This document shows positions 8,081 to 16,477 of a stretch of DNA of 64,000 bases, in pieces. A program made the translations under genes and the position numbers. Source of the stretch: Methylobacterium sp. Leaf112 (GTDB lineage: Bacteria > Pseudomonadota > Alphaproteobacteria > Rhizobiales > Beijerinckiaceae); contig NZ_LMNG01000030.1 of the NCBI RefSeq assembly GCF_001423295.1, forward strand, positions 276,766 to 340,765, given 5' to 3'. How positions within the stretch are numbered: position 1 is the stretch's first letter; every line of letters starts with the position of its first letter. The notes under the pieces are model-generated. The model was not told where the DNA came from and did not search any database. It saw nothing but the letters and a program-made list of their open reading frames with translations.

Positions 8081-9427
8081 TCACTGCGCCGTCATGGCGG
8101 TGAGCCGCATCTGCGCGATGAACGGATCGAGCACCGCCAGGGTGCGATCGACGGCGCCCTCGAACGGCGCGAGGGCCGCTGCTCCCGCGCGGGCGATGGC
8201 GTCGATGCGGGCGGGTTCGGCGAGAAAATCCGCGAGGGCCGCGGCAAGGTCGTCCGCGTCGGCGACGCAGCGGGCGCCACCGGCACCGTCGAGGGCCCGG
8301 TAGACCTGCGTGAAGTTGAAGATGTGCGGCCCGTGCAGGACCGCGGCGCCGAGGCGCGTCGGCTCGATGGGGTTCTGGCCGCCGTGCTCCACGAGGGAGC
8401 CACCGAGAAAGACCAGGGACGTCAGGCGATAGAACAGGCCGAGTTCGCCGAGCGTGTCGGCGACGTACAGGTCGATGCTCCCGTGCGGGCGCCCGCCCTG
8501 GGAGCGCTGGGCGCTGCGCAATCCTTCGACCGAGGCGCGGGCCGCGACATCGCCGCCGCGATGGGGATGGCGCGGGACCACGATGGTGAGGATTTCGGGC
8601 CAGCGGCGCTTCAGCACCGCGTGGACGCGGGCCGCCACGGCGTCCTCGCCCGGATGGGTGCTGGCCGCGACCCAGACGGGGCGGTCGCCGATGCAGTCGC
8701 GCAAGTGCGCGAGCTGCTGCTCGTCCACGGGCGGCACGTCCGAATCGTATTTGAGGTTGCCCGAGACGACGACCCGGGGTGTGCCGAGCTGGGCGAAGCG
8801 CGCCGCATCCTCCTCCGTCTGCGCGAGGCAGACGGAGATGCGCGCCAGGAGCGCGCGGGCGGTGCGGGGCGTACGGCCCCAGCCGCGGAACGAGCGCTCG
8901 GACATCCGGCCGTTGACGAGGATCAGGGGAATGGCGCGGGCGTGGAGGCCGGCGACGGTGCTGGGCCAGATCTCGGATTCCGCCACCAGGGCGAGGTCCG
9001 GCCGCCAATGGTCGAGGAAGCGCCCGACCCAGCGCGGTGCGTCGAGGGGCATGTACTGGTGCACGGCTCCCGACGGCAGGCGGCTGCCGATGAGATCGGC
9101 GGCGCTGCGGGTGCCCGTGGTGACGAGGACGGAGAACCCCCGCGCGATCATGCCGTCGACGAGGCCGACGAGGGAGAGGATCTCGCCGACGCTGGCGCCG
9201 TGCATCCAGACGAGGCGGCCGATGGGGCGGGCGCGGCCGGGCAGGCCGCGGCGCTCGGACAGGCGCCCCGGGTCCTCCTTGCCCTGGCGCGAGCGCCACG
9301 CCAGCAGACCAGCCACCGCCGGCTCGCCGACGAGGAGACCGTAGCGATAGAGCTTCAGGATCGCCGTCAGGGGCGGGGCCTTGGTGGGGATCGCCTTCAC
9401 CGACGCGGGCTGAGCCGGCGCTCTCAT
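8081..9427 (-). CDS. waaA: 3-deoxy-D-manno-octulosonic acid (Kdo) transferase WaaA/KdtA
   Basis: A 448-residue glycosyltransferase that adds Kdo residues from CMP-Kdo to lipid A precursor at the cytoplasmic face of the inner membrane. The N-terminal membrane anchor lies near residues 25-45. The acceptor-domain motif MHGASVGE (probable catalytic Glu) is followed by the C-terminal GT-B half with FLGGSLVEHGGQNPIEP. The start codon overlaps the stop of the upstream acyltransferase (9424-9427), indicating translational coupling. It is slightly longer than enterobacterial WaaA, as usual in this order. Confidence 0.95.
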   Translation of the reverse strand: MRAPAQPASVKAIPTKAPPLTAILKLYRYGLLVGEPAVAGLLAWRSRQGKEDPGRLSERRGLPGRARPIGRLVWMHGASVGEILSLVGLVDGMIARGFSVLVTTGTRSAADLIGSRLPSGAVHQYMPLDAPRWVGRFLDHWRPDLALVAESEIWPSTVAGLHARAIPLILVNGRMSERSFRGWGRTPRTARALLARISVCLAQTEEDAARFAQLGTPRVVVSGNLKYDSDVPPVDEQQLAHLRDCIGDRPVWVAASTHPGEDAVAARVHAVLKRRWPEILTIVVPRHPHRGGDVAARASVEGLRSAQRSQGGRPHGSIDLYVADTLGELGLFYRLTSLVFLGGSLVEHGGQNPIEPTRLGAAVLHGPHIFNFTQVYRALDGAGGARCVADADDLAAALADFLAEPARIDAIARAGAAALAPFEGAVDRTLAVLDPFIAQMRLTAMTAQ

Positions 9428-10146
9428 GCGGGGTTTCCCACCCGGTCGGTGCGGCCGACGAGGGTATAGGCGCGGTCGTGAACGCGGTTCATCTCTGCCT
9501 CCACCGCGAGGCGCAACGCCTCGAACGCCTCGGGTCCGGTCTCGCGGGGCACGTGGATCGGCGTGCCGAACACCATGGCGCCGCGCCCGAACGGGAGGCC
9601 GAAGCAGGCCCGGTCCCAGCTGTTCAGCCGCAGGTGCCGGCTGGTGACCACGGCCACGGGCACGATAGGCCGGCCGGAGAAGCGGGCGAGGGTGAGGATG
9701 CCGGCGTCGCAGCGGCGCGAGACCTTCGGCACGTCGGCGCTGAAGGCGACGGATTCACCGTTCTTCAGGGCGCGCAGCATGGCGCGCAGGCCCTCGGCAC
9801 CGCCCTTGGCCTTCACGTCGCGCACGGCCCGCCCGCGCGCGCCCGACGCCCGGATCACCCGCACGCCCATGCGCTCCAACGCGATGGTGTTGATGTTGCC
9901 GTCGGCCGAGCGCGAGATGATCGTGGCGATGCGGTCGTGCGGCCGGCGCATGAACGAGATCATCGTGTGCTGGCCGTGCCACATGCCGGCGATGAACGGC
10001 CCGAGGCCGTCGAGCCAGGGATCGGGCTCGGCCGGCTCCATGGAAAAGCGGTTGGTGGCGCGCACGAGGCGCAGGTACCCGCCCGCGGCGCGGCCGAGGG
10101 CCTGCTGGACCGCTGGGGCGCGGCCGATGCGCTTGAGGACACTCAT
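9424..10146 (-). CDS. DUF374 lysophospholipid acyltransferase-like protein
   Basis: A 240-residue protein of the DUF374 family, related to 1-acyl-glycerol-3-phosphate acyltransferases. The segment FIAGMWHGQHTMISFM near residues 51-66 holds the His of the acyltransferase HX4D-like site, and SADVPKVSRRCDAGILTLAR near 143 matches the glycan/lipid recognition region of the family. It heads the waaA-lpxK run with a 4-base overlap, so a role in acylating lipid A or a related envelope lipid is plausible. The exact reaction has not been shown from sequence. It diverges from the VIT-type gene across 240 bases. Confidence 0.85.
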   Translation of the reverse strand: MSVLKRIGRAPAVQQALGRAAGGYLRLVRATNRFSMEPAEPDPWLDGLGPFIAGMWHGQHTMISFMRRPHDRIATIISRSADGNINTIALERMGVRVIRASGARGRAVRDVKAKGGAEGLRAMLRALKNGESVAFSADVPKVSRRCDAGILTLARFSGRPIVPVAVVTSRHLRLNSWDRACFGLPFGRGAMVFGTPIHVPRETGPEAFEALRLAVEAEMNRVHDRAYTLVGRTDRVGNPA

Positions 10147-10336
10147 GATGCAACGCCTTCGCGGCGAGGTGCGCGGACCGACCCGGCGAGAGGGCCGGGA
10201 AGGGCCGCCTTGGCCGTCGCCGGGCGGTGTCTAGCGCCGTTCCCCGCAGGGGCGCAACGCTCGGCCTCCGTGCACCCCCGGTCCGATTTTCGACGAAAGG
10301 CGGCAAATCCCCGTCGACACCCGACAAAATCGCTTT

Positions 10337-10353
10337 TTCATAACAGTTCTAAA
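10337..10353. promoter_or_regulatory. Iron control element (Irr box) upstream of the VIT-type gene
   Basis: TTCATAACAGTTCTAAA matches the alphaproteobacterial ICE consensus (TTTAGAAC-NN-TTCTAAA) at 13 of 15 defined positions. It lies 38 bases before the VIT-type gene. In Agrobacterium and Bradyrhizobium the homologous mbfA gene is Irr-controlled, so iron regulation is expected here. Confidence 0.75.
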
Positions 10354-10390
10354 TTATAGATTGGAATGAATCAAAACTGGCGACCGGGCG

Positions 10391-10936
10391 ATGATCGCGA
10401 CTGCGGGCGCCGAGACGCGCATTCCTTCCCCAACCCCGGATGCGGCAACCGACGCGAACCGGGCTTTCGTCCTCCGCTACGTTCAGCCGGCGCTCGCCGG
10501 ACTCATCGACGGCTCGGTCTCGACCCTGGCGCCGATCTTCGCCGCGGCCTTCGCCACGCACAGCAACGGCGCGACCTTCCTCGTCGGGCTGGCCGCCTCC
10601 CTCGGTGCCGGTATCAGCATGGGCTTCACCGAGGCCCTGTCGGATGACGGGTCGATCACCGGACGTGGATCGCCCTGGATGCGCGGTCTCGTCTGCGGCG
10701 TGATGACGACGCTGGGCGGCCTGGGGCATACGCTGCCGTACCTGATCCCCGATGCGTGGCCGAATGCGTTCGCCGTGGCGACGGGTCTCGCCGTCCTGGT
10801 GGTCGTCATCGAGCTGTTCCTCATTGCCGGCATCCGCACGCGCTACATGGCCACACCGTTCTGGCGGGCCGCGCTTCAGGTGGTGCTGGGCGGCGCCCTC
10901 GTGCTGGCGACCGGCATCGTCATCGGCAGCGCGTGA
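10391..10936 (+). CDS. VIT-domain membrane protein related to the C-terminal half of the iron exporter MbfA
   Basis: A 181-residue membrane protein matching the VIT1-like half of MbfA. Conserved segments are FVLRYVQPALAGLIDGSVST (26-45), GAGISMGFTEALSDDGS (72-88) with metal-site acidic residues, and TPFWRAALQVVLGGALV (155-171). Four to five membrane helices are apparent. In Rhizobiales MbfA has an N-terminal ferritin-like domain of about 150 residues; here only a 20-residue Pro/Ala tail precedes the membrane part, and no ferritin-like frame lies upstream. It probably moves iron or manganese out of the cytosol. The Irr box upstream supports an iron role. The start is the first ATG consistent with the frame; the ribosome site is weak. 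Confidence 0.82.
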   Translation: MIATAGAETRIPSPTPDAATDANRAFVLRYVQPALAGLIDGSVSTLAPIFAAAFATHSNGATFLVGLAASLGAGISMGFTEALSDDGSITGRGSPWMRGLVCGVMTTLGGLGHTLPYLIPDAWPNAFAVATGLAVLVVVIELFLIAGIRTRYMATPFWRAALQVVLGGALVLATGIVIGSA

Positions 10937-11021
10937 GTGGCGTGTGGTGCGCGCCGACCGGGTTGACCCCGCCGCCGCGAGTGGCGATGCCGGGCGTGAC
11001 TTCCATCCGCAACGGACACGC

Positions 11022-11921
11022 ATGTTCCGCCTCGCCCACATCACCGACCCGCATGTCGGGCCGCTGCCGCGCCCGCGCCTGCGCCAGCTCTTCAGCAAGC
11101 GCGCCACGGGCTACGTGAACTGGCGGCGCGGGCGCAAGAACGCCCACGACATGGACCTGCTCGCCGCCCTGGTGGCCGACCTGCAGACGCAGCCGCACGA
11201 CCACATCGCCTGTACGGGCGACCTCTGCAACATCGGCCTGCCGAGCGAGTGGGCGACCTCACGGGTGTTCCTGGAGGCCCTGGGCGATCCCGAGGCGGTG
11301 AGCTTCGTGCCGGGCAACCACGACGCCTACGTGCGCGGCTCCCTCGACGGGCTGCTGGCCGCCTGCGGCGCCTGGACCACGGACGACGACGGCACGCCGG
11401 GCGTGTTCCCCTATCTGCGCCGCCGCGGCCCCGTGGCGCTCATCGGCCTGTCTTCGGCGATCCCGACGAAGCCGTTCGTGGCCAGCGGGCGCCTCGGCCC
11501 ACCGCAGATCGTGGCGGCTCGCGGCATCTTGGAACGCCTCGGCGCCGAGGCCGAACCGCCGTGCCGGGTGGTGATGATCCACCATCCGCCCCATCCGGGC
11601 GGTGCCTCGTCGGGGCGTGAACTGAAGGATGCCGAAGCGTTCATGGCGATGATCGCGCAGGCCGGAGCCGACCTCATCCTGCACGGCCACAACCACGTCG
11701 GCAGCGTGCATTTCGCGAAGGGGCCTGGGGGACGGCCGGTGCCGGTGGTGGGATGCACCTCGGCCTCGGCCCGCGAGGGCGGACCGAACCGGCGGGCGAG
11801 CTACTACCTGTACACCATCACGCGCGGTCCCGCCGGCTACGGCATCGCGGGGCGGGAGCGGGGACTCACGGAAACCGGCCTCATCGACGATCGCGGACCG
11901 CTACGATTGACGCCAGCTTGA
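11022..11921 (+). CDS. Calcineurin-like metallophosphoesterase
   Basis: A 299-residue cytoplasmic phosphoesterase with the full metal-site series: D9-P-H11, GDLCN (66-70), GNHD (98-101), HH (187-188) and GHNH (222-225). These ligands bind a two-metal centre that hydrolyses phosphomonoesters or phosphodiesters, for example in the cyclic-nucleotide phosphodiesterase CpdA group. The substrate is not predictable. The ATG at 11022 gives a family-like N-terminus (MFRLAHITDPHVG); earlier in-frame codons run through the upstream gene. It follows the VIT-type gene by 85 bases and may be cotranscribed. Confidence 0.88.
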   Translation: MFRLAHITDPHVGPLPRPRLRQLFSKRATGYVNWRRGRKNAHDMDLLAALVADLQTQPHDHIACTGDLCNIGLPSEWATSRVFLEALGDPEAVSFVPGNHDAYVRGSLDGLLAACGAWTTDDDGTPGVFPYLRRRGPVALIGLSSAIPTKPFVASGRLGPPQIVAARGILERLGAEAEPPCRVVMIHHPPHPGGASSGRELKDAEAFMAMIAQAGADLILHGHNHVGSVHFAKGPGGRPVPVVGCTSASAREGGPNRRASYYLYTITRGPAGYGIAGRERGLTETGLIDDRGPLRLTPA

Positions 11922-11970
11922 CCGGCGCGCAGGTGCGTCGCCCGCGGACGGGCGACGCCGGGATAGCCCG

Positions 11971-12144
11971 TCAGGCGGAGAGGCCGGTCGGGCGGTTGGG
12001 CGTGCCGAGGGAGGCGAGGAAACCGAGATCGGCCTCGTAGCGCTCAGCCTGGGTGCGAGTGAGGCCGCTCACCAGGACTTCAGTCCCACGATAGACAGTA
12101 TAGGTGCCATCGTGGGTCGGCGTGACGCGAATGGTCTGGGACAT
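11971..12144 (-). CDS. Small conserved-looking hypothetical protein (57 aa)
   Basis: A 57-residue reading frame starting MSQTIRVTPTHDGTYTVYRG, convergent with the metallophosphoesterase gene. The first 35 residues suggest a small beta-rich domain (alternating polar and hydrophobic residues), followed by a helix (TRTQAERYEADLGFLASL). No catalytic motif is seen. The composition fits a real gene and its codon use matches neighbours, but function is unknown. Confidence 0.55.
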   Translation of the reverse strand: MSQTIRVTPTHDGTYTVYRGTEVLVSGLTRTQAERYEADLGFLASLGTPNRPTGLSA

Positions 12145-12458
12145 GGCAAACACCTTGTCTCGATCTGGAATCGTCGAACGCTGTGAAGTCGCCGATGGTA
12201 ACCCAAACTTAAGACGCAGCAAGGCCGAGCCCGGCGCGCGCACAAGACTTTCGTTGCGGCAACGCACCATCCGCGGCATGAATAAGGTCGACAGAACGGA
12301 TTTTGGGGAATGACCACCGGCGCTTCGCAAGTTCCGCAGCGCGTCACGCCCTGGACGATCTTTGCGACCAGCGGAAACAACGCGTCGGGCGAATGCCTCG
12401 ACTTGAAGCGAATCAACTCGACTTGCACCGAATCAAGTAGACTGGAGATAAAGTGGAT
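12145..12458. other. Intergenic region without a gene
   Basis: About 310 bases between the small hypothetical gene and tRNA-Glu. Base composition is less GC-rich than the surrounding genes. Short open frames here are broken or run into the tRNA. I see no convincing promoter or hairpin. Confidence 0.6.
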
Positions 12459-12533
12459 TGGCGCGCCCACGGGGAATCGAACCCCGGTCTGATCCGTGAG
12501 AGGGACCTGTCCTAACCGCTAGACGATGGGCGC
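12459..12533 (-). tRNA. tRNA-Glu (CUC anticodon)
   Basis: The reverse strand folds as a complete cloverleaf. The acceptor is GCGCCCA paired with TGGGCGC (12463-12469). The D arm contains CTAGCGGTTAGGAC, the anticodon loop is CTCTCAC (anticodon CUC) and the T arm contains GGTTCGATTCC. The 3' CCA is encoded at 12459-12461. Confidence 0.93.
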
Positions 12534-12709
12534 GGTCTTCAATCCAACGCGGCCCCCTTGGGGCACCGACGCCGCTTCCCGTTCACTCCGATCCCGTGGG
12601 ACCGTCCGGCGGGAGGAAGCTTCCCGGCGGTGTTGCGATCGTATAGCGACGGTCCGGCGAGGGAGCAAGTGCCCCCGCGCGTGATTTTGCGCGATCCGTC
12701 CGGGTCGCG

Positions 12710-13738
12710 GTGAACGGGGCGGAGGGACGATCGTTGCAGCAACCAGAGGACCGTCGGGCGACACTCGCCGACGACGTGACGCCGGAGCGCCTCGACCGCG
12801 CCCTGGCGCGGGCATTCCCGGACGTGTCGCGGGCGCGCCTGCAGGATCTGATCCGGACCGGACAGGTGACACGCAACGGCGCGGTGGTGCTCGATCTGTC
12901 GGTGAAGGTCGGGCCCGGCACCGAACTCGCCGTGACGATCCCGACCGCCGTGGCGGCGACCCCGCAGGGCGAGACCCAGGATCTCGTCGTGGTCTACGAG
13001 GACAGCGACCTGATCGTCATCGACAAGCCGGCGGGTCTGGTGGTCCACCCCGCGCCCGGACATGATTCCGGCACCCTGGTTAACGGCCTCATCGCCCATT
13101 GCGGCGACAGCCTGTCGGGGATCGGCGGCGTGCGGCGGCCGGGAATCGTCCACCGTCTCGATAAGGACACGAGCGGGCTCCTCGTGGTGGCCAAGAACGA
13201 CCGGGCGCACAAAGGCCTGACCGAGCAGTTCGCCGATCACGGCCGCACCGGCCCCCTGGAGCGGGTCTACCGCGCCCTGGTCTGGGGCGTGCCCGAGCCG
13301 CGCATCGGCACCATCGACGCCTATCTCGCCCGCAGCATCCGAAATCGTGAGAAGATCGCCGTGGTGCGGGCCGAGACGGGTCGGGAGGCCATCACGCACT
13401 ACCATGTCGAGGAAGCCCTCGACGCGATGGGTCTGGTCGCCCTGGTCCGGTGCGAGCTGGAGACCGGACGCACGCACCAGATCCGGGTGCACATGAGCCA
13501 TCGCGGCCACCCGCTCCTGGGCGACGCCGTCTACGGCAGCGCGTTCAAGACCAAGGCCACGCGGCTGGGCGAGGAGGCCCGTGCCGCGCTCCTGGCCCTC
13601 GGGCGTCAGGCCCTGCACGCCAGCGTGCTCGGCTTCGCCCATCCGCGCACGGGCGAGACCCTACACTTCGAGTCGCCGTTGCCGCCCGAGATGGAGGCGC
13701 TCCTGTCGGCGCTGCGGAAGAAGGGGGCGACGACCTGA
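12710..13738 (+). CDS. rluD: Ribosomal large-subunit pseudouridine synthase, RluA/RluD family
   Basis: A 342-residue pseudouridine synthase, probably RluD, which isomerises uridines in helix 69 of 23S rRNA. An S4 RNA-binding domain spans about residues 24-90. The catalytic domain contains HRLDKDTSGLL (148-158) with nucleophile Asp151, and the family motifs ETGRTHQIRVHMSH and GDAVYG. It is directly upstream of rpoH, an order conserved in many Rhizobiales. The first ATG at 12710 is used; a later start would trim only the disordered N-terminus. Choice between RluD and its paralogs rests on length and S4 domain, so the symbol is tentative. Confidence 0.9.
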   Translation: MNGAEGRSLQQPEDRRATLADDVTPERLDRALARAFPDVSRARLQDLIRTGQVTRNGAVVLDLSVKVGPGTELAVTIPTAVAATPQGETQDLVVVYEDSDLIVIDKPAGLVVHPAPGHDSGTLVNGLIAHCGDSLSGIGGVRRPGIVHRLDKDTSGLLVVAKNDRAHKGLTEQFADHGRTGPLERVYRALVWGVPEPRIGTIDAYLARSIRNREKIAVVRAETGREAITHYHVEEALDAMGLVALVRCELETGRTHQIRVHMSHRGHPLLGDAVYGSAFKTKATRLGEEARAALLALGRQALHASVLGFAHPRTGETLHFESPLPPEMEALLSALRKKGATT

Positions 13739-13999
13739 GGGAACGCAGTACCCGCGTGGCGCATCTGTCACAGTCAAGCCCGGACCCGAAGGGCGTGCGG
13801 AACGGCACCGCCCGGCGCGGCGTTTCGTGTCACCCCTGAGCCATCGGCGACATCGCGCGTTGACCGCGATGTTCGTTGGGCGAGCCGCCTTCCGGGGTCT
13901 TCTGTTTCCCGGTAGAGATGGGGAGCCGAAACGCCGGCTCAAGGGAGCGGCGGTTCGGTTCGGGTCCGCCCATTCGGGGACCATTCAAGGAGGAAGACC

Positions 14000-14890
14000 A
14001 TGGCCGGCGCATTGCCCGTGCTCGCCACCGAGGGTGGCCTGTCGCGCTACCTCGATGAGATCCGCAAGTTTCCGATGCTGGAGCCGAACGAGGAGTTCAC
14101 GCTCGCGAAGGATTGGCGGGAGAAGGGCGATCGTGGCGCCGCCCATCGCCTCGTCACCTCGCACCTGCGCCTCGTGGCCAAGATCGCCATGGGCTATCGC
14201 GGCTACGGCCTGCCCATCGGCGAAGTCGTGTCCGAGGGCAATGTCGGCCTGATGCAGGCGGTCAAGCGTTTCGAGCCGGACAAGGGCTTCCGCTTGGCCA
14301 CCTACGCCATGTGGTGGATCAAGGCGGCAATCCAGGAATACATCCTGCGCTCGTGGTCCCTCGTGAAGATGGGAACCACCGCCAACCAGAAGAAGCTGTT
14401 CTTCAACCTGCGCAAGGCCAAGGGCCGCATCTCGGCCCTGGAAGAGGGCGACCTCAAGCCGGATCAGGTGGCGCAGATCGCCGTCAAGCTCGGCGTGCCC
14501 GAGCAGGAGGTGATCGACATGAACCGTCGCCTCTCGGGCGACACCTCCCTCAATGCGCCGTTGCGCGAGGAAGGCGAAGGCGAGTGGCAGGATTGGCTGG
14601 TCGACAACAGCCCGAGCCAGGAGACGGTGCTCGCCCGTGAGGAAGAAGGCCAGAACCGGCTCTCGGCCCTGCGCGATGCCCTCTCGGTGCTCAATGCCCG
14701 CGAGCGCCGCATCTTCGAGGCGCGGCGTCTGGCCGACGATCCGATCACCCTCGAGGACCTGTCGGGCGAGTTCGGCGTCTCGCGCGAGCGCGTGCGGCAG
14801 ATCGAGGTGCGTGCCTTCGAGAAGATCCAGGAGGCGGTCAAGCGCAACCTGGCGTCCCGCGAGGCACCGCGCGCAGCCGCCCACGCCTGA
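14000..14890 (+). CDS. rpoH: RNA polymerase heat-shock sigma factor RpoH
   Basis: A 296-residue sigma-32 type factor that directs RNA polymerase to heat-shock promoters. Region 2 includes GFRLATYAMWWIKAAIQEYI with the RpoH-typical tail LRSWSLVKMGTT. The RpoH box Q-K-K-L-F-F-N-L-R near 132-140 distinguishes it from RpoD and binds core polymerase or FtsH/DnaK control factors. Region 4 has the helix-turn-helix SGEFGVSRERVRQIEVRAF. A strong ribosome site AAGGAGGAAG is eight or so bases before the ATG. A 260-base gap after rluD should contain its own promoters. Alphaproteobacteria often have a second rpoH elsewhere. Confidence 0.97.
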   Translation: MAGALPVLATEGGLSRYLDEIRKFPMLEPNEEFTLAKDWREKGDRGAAHRLVTSHLRLVAKIAMGYRGYGLPIGEVVSEGNVGLMQAVKRFEPDKGFRLATYAMWWIKAAIQEYILRSWSLVKMGTTANQKKLFFNLRKAKGRISALEEGDLKPDQVAQIAVKLGVPEQEVIDMNRRLSGDTSLNAPLREEGEGEWQDWLVDNSPSQETVLAREEEGQNRLSALRDALSVLNARERRIFEARRLADDPITLEDLSGEFGVSRERVRQIEVRAFEKIQEAVKRNLASREAPRAAAHA

Positions 14891-14909
14891 GCGGAGCGAC
14901 GACTTCAAA

Positions 14910-14948
14910 CGACAAGGGCGGCCCGAAGCGCTCGGGCCGCCCTTGTCG
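14910..14948. terminator. Bidirectional terminator after rpoH
   Basis: Perfect 17-bp arms (14910-14926 and 14932-14948) with a 5-base loop lie between convergent rpoH and the Pro-rich membrane protein gene. The flanking T-run is short. Confidence 0.8.
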
Positions 14949-14967
14949 TGTCAGCGGTCCCGGCCCG

Positions 14968-16398
14968 TCAGCGCCACTGCGCGAAGGCTTTCTCCATCAC
15001 CTGCGTGCCCGCCGCGCCCTTCTCGAAATTGATGATCGCGCGCGCACCGGAGTTGAACTTCACCGCGAGTTCGAGCCAGTTCCGGTGAAGGAGCAGGTCG
15101 GTGTTGCGGTCGATGTCGTTGCGCAGGGACGACAGACCGATGAGGAACAGGTTCTCCCGCACCCGTACCGGCAGGCCCGAGACCGGCGACCCGCGGGCAT
15201 TCTCCTCGTCCTTGGCCTGAAGCAGCCCGATGTCCTGCACCGTCCGGCGCGCGGCATTGGTGCCGTCCGTGGTGAAGGCGAGCTCGATGGTGTGCGATGC
15301 CGGCAAGCTCGCATCGAGATTGCGATTGATGGTCATCTGCAGGGTGATCCCCGCCTCGGGGAACTCCACGTTCGCGCGAACGGCCGTTTCGAGGGCCTGA
15401 CCGCGCTCGCCGTTCACGGTTTCGAGGCGCCAGAGGACGCGCCCCTGCACAACGGTCGGCTGGGCGTTGGTGGCGGACGTGTTCTCCTCGTAGAGGACGG
15501 CGCGCTGCGCCACGGAGACGTCCGGCTGCACGGCGCCCGCCGAGGAAGGCGCCTGCGCAGGCCGTGCCGGCGCCGGCGGCGCCACGGGGTCGCCACCGAT
15601 ACGGTCGGCATACTTGGTCTCGGCGCTGTCCTGCGCCGTGTCCTGTTGCTCGGCCAGGGGTTGAAGGTCGGCCGGCTTGTCGCGCAACAGAAACGCCGCC
15701 ACCGCGATCAGGCCGATGACGGTGAACAGCACGGCTCCCACGACGGCGTTGCGCAGGAGGCGCGACCGTCCGGCCCGCGGCGCGACCACGTCGATGCGCG
15801 GGCGCTGACGGGCACCGCCCGCATCGGCCACGAGGTCGTCGGACGCCGGTTCCTGGGCGGACGCGTCCGTCGAGGACGACACCGCCTCGGCGGCGGGATC
15901 GGCCACGGCGGCGGGCGACCGACCCTTGCGGGCCTGGATCGGGATGATCGGCGCGCTCGCCGGCTCCTCCGGCGGCATGAACGGGGTCCGGCCGAGGTCC
16001 GGCGGGGGCGCCGGCGGCAGGAACGGCTCCGGGGCCGGAGCGGTGGGGCGCAGGGGCTCCGACCCGGGGGCGTCCGGCAGCGATTCCGGCAGATCCCGCA
16101 ACGCATCCGCTGTGACGGGCTGCTCGGGCTCGGGCTTGAGTTCCGGCACGGGCTCGGACGGAGGCTCGGCCAAGGGCTCGGGGGCCGGAGGGCCGTGCTC
16201 GGTCTCGAGCCGATCGATGGCGGTCTCGAGGGCCCGCGCCTCAATATCGATATCCGCCTCGGACAGGGGGGGATCGAGGGAGCGAAGCTGGCCGATCAGG
16301 GCGCTGCGCGCACGCTCGTACACGGCCTTGCGAAGGGCCGGCGAACGGTCCGGCATCGCTTCGAGGGCGCGCGCCAGCAAGGGGTAGTAATCGGCCAT
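14968..16398 (-). CDS. Proline-rich single-pass membrane protein of unknown function
   Basis: A 476-residue protein with four parts. An N-terminal helical segment (1-68, LLARALEAMPDRSPALRKAVYERAR and onward) is typical of proteins found beside purA in Rhizobiales. A Pro/Glu-rich linker spans about 70-150. One membrane helix lies at about 217-238 with an Arg-rich cytoplasmic flank. A C-terminal domain of roughly 170 residues is predicted to be periplasmic, with a beta-sandwich-like pattern (VLWRLETVNGERG, GITLQMTINRNLDASLPASH). I do not recognise a known function. It is 79 bases downstream of purA on the same strand, so cotranscription is possible. Confidence 0.8.
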   Translation of the reverse strand: MADYYPLLARALEAMPDRSPALRKAVYERARSALIGQLRSLDPPLSEADIDIEARALETAIDRLETEHGPPAPEPLAEPPSEPVPELKPEPEQPVTADALRDLPESLPDAPGSEPLRPTAPAPEPFLPPAPPPDLGRTPFMPPEEPASAPIIPIQARKGRSPAAVADPAAEAVSSSTDASAQEPASDDLVADAGGARQRPRIDVVAPRAGRSRLLRNAVVGAVLFTVIGLIAVAAFLLRDKPADLQPLAEQQDTAQDSAETKYADRIGGDPVAPPAPARPAQAPSSAGAVQPDVSVAQRAVLYEENTSATNAQPTVVQGRVLWRLETVNGERGQALETAVRANVEFPEAGITLQMTINRNLDASLPASHTIELAFTTDGTNAARRTVQDIGLLQAKDEENARGSPVSGLPVRVRENLFLIGLSSLRNDIDRNTDLLLHRNWLELAVKFNSGARAIINFEKGAAGTQVMEKAFAQWR

Positions 16399-16477
16399 CG
16401 TGACTGGGGTCCGCTCAACTCAGGGCGGGCCGGCACCCCGCCCGAGAGCGGATGCGCCGCCCATCCTCTCAGACGCG

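Noticed and set aside
12145..12210. Possible EcfG promoter before the 57-residue gene at 11971-12144
   Set aside because: Only GTTAC-N17-CGTT can be read on the minus strand, with two mismatches in the -35.
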